From: Flaveria trinervia
Taxonomy: Eukaryota > Streptophyta > Magnoliopsida > Asterales > Asteraceae
Length of the DNA: 64,000 bases
Assembly (NCBI GenBank): GCA_025506515.1
Contig: CM046451.1
Location: 70,881,932 to 70,945,931, forward strand
Direction of reading: 5' to 3'
The stretch's first letter is position 1. Each line of letters opens with the position of its first letter. Below the pieces are notes generated by a model. That model was not told the origin of the DNA and ran no database searches. It worked only from the letters and a program-made list of their open reading frames with translations. Both the position numbers and the translations under genes were made by a program. Positions 56,456 through 64,000 of the stretch are shown piece by piece.

Positions 56456-59400
56456 TCACATTCCTTTCTTCATAAGATGATCAGGATCCTTCAGGCTGTC
56501 AAAGTGTCTTCTCATGTCAAAGAGGTCATGCAAAGGCAACTGAAACATATCTTGCCATGTATAGATGTCTTCAATGCCTTGATATCTAATAACATGCCAC
56601 CTTTCTAGATTTTTGGTGTATGTCCAAGACAAGATGGGTCTTCCTGATGCTAGAGGAGCTACTAAAGTTGGAGTTGATTGAGCTTCCTCTGGCTGCACAT
56701 CCTCAGGCTGTTCTGATTCATCCTGAGGTTCAGAAGGGGATGCAGGCTTCTTTTTCTTCTTAGACTTTGGTTTAGAAGCCATCCTTTTCCTTCTCTTTCC
56801 AAATTTTCTGAGAAGACTGGCCTGCAGCACTAGATTGATCTTCACTGTCTTTCTCAGTTGGGACTTCCTCTCTCTCAGGTTCAGATAGAGAGGGAGGTTG
56901 ACCTTGCTGTGGATCAGAAGATGAAGCTTGCTGAGCATTAGCAAGAGGTCCGGGTTGTGTTGTGTCTGTTTGTTCAACCTTAACCTCCACTTCAGGTGGG
57001 GCCTGACTTGGAGTGGAGTGTAAGTCAGTGAGCTCTCCACTCTTAACTCTTCAGCTTGATTACCCTGATATGCTCATCCATAGTGGATGACATGGGTCCA
57101 AGTCTCCTTCCGGAGAATCCATACAGCTTCAAGATGCTCATTATCCTCTGCCTATCAGCAGACTTCTTCATGCTCTTTTGGATGATGGCTCTTGACTTTG
57201 CAGCTTCTTCCCTCAGCTTCTTCTTTGTTGTCTTTCTTTCCTTGACTAACTCAAGCACAAGTTGATTTAAATGCTCAAACTCAATATAGTCATAAGTTGG
57301 AAGAGTACATCTGCCTGATAAAGGCCTGTGGCACTCAGGTAGTTAATCATCTTGATTCTGTCTTCTTCCTATCTACCTGAGGTTCTTGTTGAACCACATC
57401 CTCTTGTTCAAGACTTTCTTGAACTGGTGAGAGGGTAGGCATACCTTGTACAGTCTTTTTTTCTTCTCTCTTCTTTGACTTGTCCTAGGAGTTCTGCATC
57501 TTCTGCCTCCTTCTTCTCGCTTGACCTTTCCAGATCAACCAGCTCATTCAATTCATCCAAGGGGAGAGAAATGACATTATCTATGTCATAGTTCCTAGTC
57601 TGCAGATAGTTGATCCTGACTGGCCTTAACTCATTACTGAGTATCTGGTCTGGGGGCAGCCATGATTGCAGACTCCATGAGTCTTGGAGACTCAGTAAAG
57701 GAACTTTCTCCCCTTAGCCTCCTTTTCCTCTCTCTCTCTCTCCTCCTTAATCTCCTCAGATGTCATCTTTCTTTTCCCTTTGTCACTCTCTGACCTTGTG
57801 ACTCAGGTGTAGAGAGCTTTGGCCTTTATTGCTCGTTGTAGCATCTGAGCTAAGGCCAGAGAGAGGTTGAGAATCACCTTCACCAGCAGGTGTCTCAGAA
57901 GGAATATGGATCTCTGTAGCAGTTGGAGATGATGAGATAGGGCTCTCAGGTTCTGTCACTGGGCCTTCAGTCAAGGTTTCCCCTATGAAGCTAATCTTAG
58001 GGTCTGCCTCAACATCCAGTTGACCGATGACATTGCCTGATTGCCCTAGTCTCCTTCTTAGGCTGAACTCTGCAATGATCCGGTCTTGGATTTTTAGCCA
58101 GTCTGTCAGCTTGTCTTGATTGGCTTGGGTTGACAAGTGGCATGTTGACTAGATCCAGACCTTCATAATAGTCCAAGTTCTGAAAATTGAAGACTTCTTG
58201 CTGTCCTTGAACTCTTATGATGATGAGGGCCTTCCTGTTGTTGTCATACCTCCACCCAATAATGTGATTGAAGGATGGTGAAGGTGACATAGCCCTTGGT
58301 ATCCCTCCTCAAACAGACTCTGTATGAAGGAGTCTGTGTATCCATATCAATGTGAACTAGAGGAGGTTGCTGAGAATGCACAGTTGCAAGTGAGGATGGT
58401 GAGTCCTCAATGTCCATTCTCTCGGAGGAACTCCCAGGTTCTGTGGCTGTAAGGACTTTCTCCCCTTTTTGGTAGCATCTCCCACTTGCATAGGTGAGCT
58501 GGAGGATAGGTCAATCACATCCACAGGTTCTTGTGTTCCTGGTTGAGCTCTCCTTAAGGGTCTCCAGCTAGTTTTTCCTTAAGATATGAAATCTCAAGTT
58601 GCTGATCATTGATCCTGTGTTGTAAGGTAGTCACCCGAGATTCAAGGTGACTGACCTTTGAGACTAGGTAAGTGCATGTTTTAGACAGGTTTTGCACTTT
58701 TAGTCTCAGATCCCCCTTATCTTCATCAGAAGAATCACTGGGGGTGGAGAAGATTGGACCAGAGTCCTTTCTCTCATGACCAGTTCTAAGTTCTTGGCTA
58801 CTGGATTTCCTCTGCTCACTGGCAGTCTCAGTTGAGATGTCAGTGTGCTGAGTTGCCATGGTTGAGGTCTTAATGATGTAATCACTTTCAGAAGTGTGAA
58901 AGCCTATTCCATATGGACATCCTGAACAGGTTCAGGAGTGTCCACCTCAATTGTAGGTGACTGATGTGGGATAGATGTAGGAGACCAGTAGTACTCATCT
59001 CTCTTTGAGTAGAGGGAAAGAAGAGAGATTCATTATACTCACTGAAACCTATATCTTTAGAAGTATAGAATTCAAGGTTGGGAATGGGTTGGTTGAGATC
59101 TATAGGCTGGGGATGGTAACTGTCCCCTAAAGGTTGATCACTTGAGCGTTGAGACTCAGAGTGATGGCTTAAGGCAGTAGGGCTAATGAGCTCATTAGGC
59201 TGAGCATGAGGAACCTCAGCACTGATTCTTGAAGAGATGGGAGTGGTCTGCTCCTTAGGAAAATAGGAGCTCCAGTGTCCACTTCTTCCTGTATGGGTGA
59301 GTATATTGGGACCTCTACAGACTGAATAGTCTGAGCAGGGGTTCGTTTGTATTCTCTTTGGTAGGTGATGGAGATTTGAGGCTGTGTGGGTGGTTGGGAA

Positions 59401-60226
59401 GTAGCAGGTGTGGGTTCAACACTAGCTTGTGCTGCTAGGTTGTCACCTTGAGCAATGAGCTCTAACATTTTTGGGACTAGGGCTGTTTCTACCCCAGAGA
59501 ATCCAACAGTGGTCTTTCTCAGCATTTTAAAGATGTCGGCTTCATCTATCCCAATTTAAGAATGTTACCTGTTTCCCTTAACTGTGAGCCCAGTTCACAG
59601 TTAAGAATGTACTGGACATATCTAGGAAACATGTAATATTCTAAGGAGTCTAAATTAGCAAGCAAATTTGTATAAACAAACTGAGAGTACCTGAATTTGA
59701 CCCCTTGAACCATTCCATGGACTATAAGGAGAGATCTTCAGGAATCTGGTTCCATCCACCATGCTTGTTTGATAAGCTGTGGATGACCACATGGAGCAGG
59801 AATCTCCATTGGGATGAGACCTCCCTTTCCTGAAGGTCTTTACAGAGAAATCTCCCTCATACCCATCTGCTCAAAGGAATGATTACAGCTTCCTTTGGGA
59901 AGACACCTCACCTTCTTCATCATCCAGCTGAAGATGTCGGTTGATGATGGCTGGAGTGATGAAGATTGTTCTCCCCTGCACTGTGGCAGACAGTGCCTTC
60001 TCCCCATCCATAATGACCTCTTGACAGGTCTTTCAGAATTCAAGCAACTGATCCTCATAGAATGGAGGATCAATGGTGAGGGAGGTGAAGTAGTTTGACA
60101 GAGACAAGAAACGACAAACCTCTGAGAAATGAGGATCTTTCTCAGAGCATAACAGAGCAATTGATTGTGTTGTCTGTGTAGCTGCATGGTAAAGTTGGGA
60201 TCATTTATGTGAGCAAGGTTGGCCAT
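56456..60226 (-). pseudogene. Env-like third ORF of element H, broken
   Basis: The start at 60226 (MANLAHINDPNFTMQLH) follows the promoter-like block. The N-terminal domain (to about 59520; frame changes near 60140, 59850 and 59560) matches I: LTIDPPFYEDQLLEFWKTC and WRFLLHVVIHSLSNKHGGW are readable. Then come a Pro/Ser linker with ITYQREYKRTPAQ (59400-59330), a leucine-heptad-like region (58660-58560), a module IIGWRYDNNRKAL (58260), Lys/Glu-rich helices (57770-57050) with YGFSGRRLGPMS (57130-57090), and a last module ILSWTYTKNLERWHVIRYQG near 56620. It ends at 56456. No transmembrane segment is evident; function unknown. Confidence 0.75.
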
Positions 60227-60935
60227 TTTGAAGTAGCTTAAGGACGAAGAAGAAGAAAGAAAGAAATTTCAGAGAGAAATTTGGGTTTTTAGGTTTGGAG
60301 GAAGAACAATGATAGAAAGAGGGGAAAACCGTTGGGTTTATATGTGAGAAGGATTTCAAATAAGTTTAATGAAAAGATAAACTTTGAAATCCGGATGTCG
60401 GTCCCACCTCTGAAAAAGTAGTTTACTTTTTGCTCAAAAAGTAGTTTTCTTGGAAATCAAAAAGCTTCCGAAGGTTAATTATCTTCGGAAGTTTTAATTA
60501 AAGCTTCCGAAGCTAAAATGACTTGGAAGAATTTCCTGAGAGATTTGAAAATTTTGCTTCGGAAGAAAAATTAAAGCTTGAGTGCTTTGTGTATAAACTA
60601 ATAAAGCTTCCGAGAGTTAATTTTGCTTTGGAAGTAAATGGTCCTTAAAATGAGTAAGTGTCTGAGACAATTTTTAAGCTTCGGAAGATAAATTTGAAAA
60701 CTTTTCCGAAGGTAAACTTCTTAGACAGTTATTTATTTTGAAGGCATGATTTACTTCCGAAGTTAAAAACATAACTTCCGAAGTATCAGAAATTTTCAAA
60801 AATCTAAGAAAAGTCTTCAAAAAGAAATTTTCATCCAAAGAAAACATGAGCTTATGAAAGTGATGAACTAGACAACTTAGGACACACATGAATTTTAAGA
60901 AATAATAAGAATTAGTTTAACAAAGATCTACTCAA
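60227..60935 (-). promoter_or_regulatory. Palindrome array and putative internal promoter of H env-like ORF
   Basis: On the minus strand the TATA box CACATATAAACCC (60336-60348) lies about 115 bases before the ATG, followed by a CT-rich leader. Upstream (60460-60790), CTTCCGAAG and CTTCGGAAG variants are repeated at least nine times. This is the same layout as in A, B and E. Confidence 0.6.
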
Positions 60936-60941
60936 GGTTGA

Positions 60942-62570
60942 TCATCCCAATAGCTGATATAAGATATTTAAATCTCTGTTCATCAAAAACCTTTGTAAAC
61001 AGATCAGCATATGTTCATCTGTGTGAACCTTGACTAGTTTAATTAATCCTTTTTCATAGTTATCTCTTATTAAAGATACCTGATATTGATGTGCTTTGTC
61101 CTTGAGTGCTGCACAGGGTTCTTTGTGATTGAGATAGCATTGTTGTTGTCTATATGAATAGGAGTCTCCTTGAAGTTTAATCCATAGTCCAGCATCTGAT
61201 TTTGAATCCAAAGTACTTGAGCACAGCAGCTTGTAGCAGCAATGTATTCAGCTTCAGCAGTTGATGCAAGGACACAGGATTGTTTATTGCATTGCCATGA
61301 GACAACCCTTCCACTAAGAAATTGACATCCCCCAAATGTAGACTTTGCAGTCATGTTGCAACCACCATAATCACTATCTGTATAGGCATACAGATTGAAG
61401 TCAGAATTCTTGGATACCATAGGCCAAGTTTTGATGCACCCTTGAGGTATCTTAGAATCCTCTTGATAGTGATAAGGTGAGACATATTAGGGTTGGCTTG
61501 ATATCTTGCACAAATACATGTAGCAAACATGATATCAGGCCTGCTAGCAGTAAGATACATAAGAGACCCAATCATAGCCCTGTATAAATGCTTATCTACA
61601 CACTCCCCCTCAAGATCAGGACCAAGAGAGTGGTTTTTGGCTATAGGTGTCTTAGCAATCTTACAGTCAGTCATATTAAACCTCTTGAGTATGTCCTGAA
61701 CATACTTTGACTGACTTATGAAGATGCCATCTTTAACTTGCTTCACTTGAATTCCAAAAAGAAATTGAGTTCCCCCATGGCACTCATTTCAAATCTGTCT
61801 TTCATCAGCTTCTCAAAGTCTTTGCAGAGCTTTGGATTAGTTGAACCAAAGATGATGTCATCCACATATACTTGAACTAGCAATATGTCTTTTCCTTGTC
61901 CTTTGATTAAAAGAGTTCCATCTATAGTACCCCTCCTGTATCCATGTTTACAGAGATACTCAGATAGTGTCTCATACCACTTCCTGGGTGCCTGATGCAG
62001 CCCATAGAGAGCTTTGTCAAGCTTGCAGATAATCAGGATGATCAGGATCTACAAAACCAGGTGGCTATTTGACATAAACCTCTTTATCTATCACGCCATA
62101 AAAAAAAGGCACACTTCACATCAAGTTGAAAGACCTTGAAGTTCTTGGATGCAGCAATGCCAGGAATATCCTAACAGCTTCTAATCTTGCCACTGGAGCA
62201 AAGACATCAGTGTAGTCAATCCCTTCTTCTTGTGTGTATCCTTGAACAACCAGTCTAGCTTTGTTCTTGATGATGATGCCTCTATCATCTTTCTTGTTCC
62301 TAAACACCCATTTGGTTCCAATGGTAGTCTTCCCAGAAGGAAGAGGACAAAGGTTCCAAACTTTCTGCCTTTTGAATTGAAGCAGCTCTTGTTGCATAGC
62401 TTCAACCCAACTTCCATCCTTTAGAGCTTCATCAACTTTCTTTGGCTCTATCTGGGATAGAAAACAAGAGTGAAGACAAACATTTGCTTCATGGGTTTGT
62501 CCTCTTGTCTTCACCCCTAAGACAACATCTCCAATGATGTTTGTGGTAGGGTGAGACTTGTGGATCTAAG
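60942..62570 (-). pseudogene. pol: Copia RT and RNase H remnant (element H)
   Basis: RT begins with ALKDGSWVEAMQQELLQFKRQ and FAPVARLEAVRIFLA (62514-62116), then continues in other frames. YVDD is intact at 61857-61868. A frameshift near 61760 separates the ELNFFLEF part from MKQVKDGIFISQSKYVQDIL (61746-61351). RNase H: YTDSDYGGCN, STAEAEYIAATSCCAQVLWIQNQ is split over 61420-61070, and SRTKHINIRYL. The last piece is at 61211-60942. Relatively few breaks compared with A and B. Confidence 0.88.
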
Positions 62571-63039
62571 CTGAGGGATCACAGCAAGTTGTTAAGAAAG
62601 ATCTAAATTTGAAAAATTTTGATCTGGCATAGATTTTCTCCTACCACATCAGCACACTTTTCAAGTGAAACTTGATCCAAGCAGTGTATGACATCATTGA
62701 TGTTCTCATCTATGGTGTGGTTAGTGCATCAAGAAATTCTTGGTCACTGTCACCATCACCATTGTTGTCATCCACAGTTGAGGTGTTCTTATCTGGTTGT
62801 AGAGCCTCTGAGCTGGAATTTGAAGGCATACTAGATATATCAGCTGAATTTGTCATTGTTGGGTTGATAGAAACCTCATTTGCAGAAGTGGTTCCAACTA
62901 AAGCTGAAGATATATGTCTTGAAGATCTTCCTAGTTCAAATCTTGGATTAGGATCATCTGTATTCAAATATTCTACAGATCCTAAAACATTCTCACAAGA
63001 TTTGTTAAAACATTTGGTAATCAAATCAAGATCAAACCA
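62571..63039 (-). pseudogene. pol: Linker between integrase and RT (element H)
   Basis: Low-complexity, Ser/Asn/Asp-rich polyprotein linker (for example NPTMTNSADISSMPSNSSSE on the minus strand), typical of the variable region after copia integrase. The frame breaks at about 63024 and 62700. Confidence 0.6.
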
Positions 63040-64000
63040 CTAATCCGGACCAGAACCAGTAACACAAGGTGTGTGTTCATTGAAAGTCACATTGGCTGAC
63101 TCCTCAACAATTCTAGTTCTGAGATTGTACACTCTATAAGCCTTAGCTTGGGAAGAGTATCCAATAAAGTTTCCATCATCTGATTTCTCAGCAAACTTGG
63201 CAATTTGATCTTTGGTATTCAAGATGGTGCAAGGACATCCAAATGACCTGAGAAAACCAATGAAAGGTCTCCTCTTGTGCCAAAGTTCATAAAGAGTTTT
63301 GCCATGAGTCTTAACTACTAAAACTCTGTTCTGCATATAGCAGGCAGTGTTGACTGCCTCTGCCCAGAAGGTGATGGGCAATTTAGAATCAGACAACATG
63401 GTTCTTGCAGCCTCAATCAGTGTCATGTTTCTCCTCTCAGCAACACCGTTTTGCTGAGGAGTCCTGGGAGCACTAAATTGTCTTGTAATACCCTTTTCAT
63501 CACAAAATGTGTCAAGGATATGGTTCTTAAATTCGGTTCCTTGATCACATCTTATGATCTTGACCTTGTGATCAGATTGATTCGCAATCTTCAAGATGAA
63601 ATTTTTCAGAATCTTAGGAGTCTCATCCTTAGTTCTAAGGAAGAAAACCCAAGTGAATCTTGTAAAGTCATCTGTGATCACTAGACAGTATAAGGTCCTT
63701 CCTAAACTCATTACACTAGTGGGGCCAAAAAGATCCATATGTAACAAGTGTAGGGGAGTAGTGATTGAGTTCTTTTCCTTAGGCTTGTGAGATACCTTAT
63801 GTTGCTTCCCTTTCAGACATGCAACACAGTGGTCATCACTGGTAAACTCTTTCTTTGGCATTCCAGTTACCAAGTCATGCTTAATTAACTTATTCATGTT
63901 CTTAAAGTTTACATGGCACATTATTTTATGCCATGGAAAGACTCATCACTATTGGCTTTAGACAGAAAGCATGAAACTTCTCCAGAGGGAGAGGTTTCTT
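63040..64000 (-). CDS. pol: Copia integrase core, open reading frame (element H, fragment)
   Basis: Catalyses insertion of element cDNA. From 63921 to 63040 the frame is open for 293 residues: CVACLKGKQH (end of the HHCC zinc finger, residues 32-41), then D63 (HMDLFGP), D126 (CDQGTEF) and E162 (VAERRN), a D-x62-D-x35-E spacing as expected for retroviral-type integrases. After it come TFWAEAVNTACYMQNRV, SFGCPCTILN and FIGYSSQAKAYRVYN. Upstream of 63921 the GAG-pre-integrase part is out of frame up to the window edge. The best preserved coding domain in the window, but the surrounding polyprotein is broken, so it is unlikely to be used. Confidence 0.85.

Larger units (their letters stand above)
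55586..64000 (-). mobile_element. Sirevirus element H, 5' part outside window
   Basis: Minus-strand order: (gag and protease outside), integrase, RT, RNase H, palindrome array with internal promoter, env-like ORF, polypurine tract, 3' LTR. The LTR abuts the env-like sequence of element I, so H appears inserted into I; the other junction is not visible. Confidence 0.9.

Overview
The window looks like pericentromeric or other repeat-rich DNA of a flowering plant. I find no host gene, rRNA or tRNA gene and no CRISPR array. Essentially every kilobase belongs to an LTR retrotransposon: Ty1/copia of Sirevirus type, another Ty1/copia, two Ty3/gypsy elements with chromodomain-like tails, and one element without coding capacity. 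The third ORF of the Sirevirus elements (about 270 conserved N-terminal residues, then a Pro/Ser-rich and coiled-coil part) resembles proteins I recall as very common in Asteraceae (daisy family) genomes, so Asteraceae is my best guess; this rests on memory, not a search.

Layout. 1-8058: 3' part of Sirevirus A (+): integrase, RT/RNase H, palindrome array, internal promoter, env-like ORF, 3' LTR. 8059-10165: 3' end of another copia element, J (+). 10166-12505: RT/RNase H and pre-env spacer of Sirevirus B (+). 12506-50058: a non-autonomous element C (-) inserted in B between its internal TATA-like box and its env-like start codon; its LTRs flank about 1.1 kb of non-coding DNA. C's left LTR is split by gypsy element 1 (12813-21936, +) and gypsy element 2 (23006-45177, +). 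Gypsy 2 is in turn split by a complete 12.6-kb Sirevirus E (30146-42772, -). B resumes at 50059 with the first half of its env-like ORF; its second half, PPT and an LTR stub follow in inverted orientation (51602-54062). 54063-55585: promoter and N-terminal env-like domain of Sirevirus I (+). 55586-64000: 3' part of Sirevirus H (-), running off the window.

Matching target-site duplications support the nesting: TTTAA for E, GGCAT for gypsy 2, TATAT for gypsy 1, and an imperfect CTAGG/GTAGG for C. All coding regions I could follow are broken, except individual domains such as the D,D35E integrase core of H (63040-63921). Many breaks are single nonsense codons explained by C-to-T or G-to-A changes (CAG/CAA/CGA/TGG to stop), as expected for decay of methylated cytosines in silenced elements.

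The most interesting signal is regulatory. In the Sirevirus elements the env-like ORF is preceded by its own promoter-like block: a TATA-like box, a pyrimidine-rich leader, then ATG. Upstream of it lies an array of short palindromic motifs. The same type of palindrome also fills the LTR of the same element upstream of the LTR TATA box. The palindrome sequence differs between subfamilies (TCAGTAGTT / CAGCTGAAG in A; CTTCCGAAG / CTTCGGAAG in B, E and H) but matches within an element, as if two promoters of one element share and co-evolve a binding-site array.
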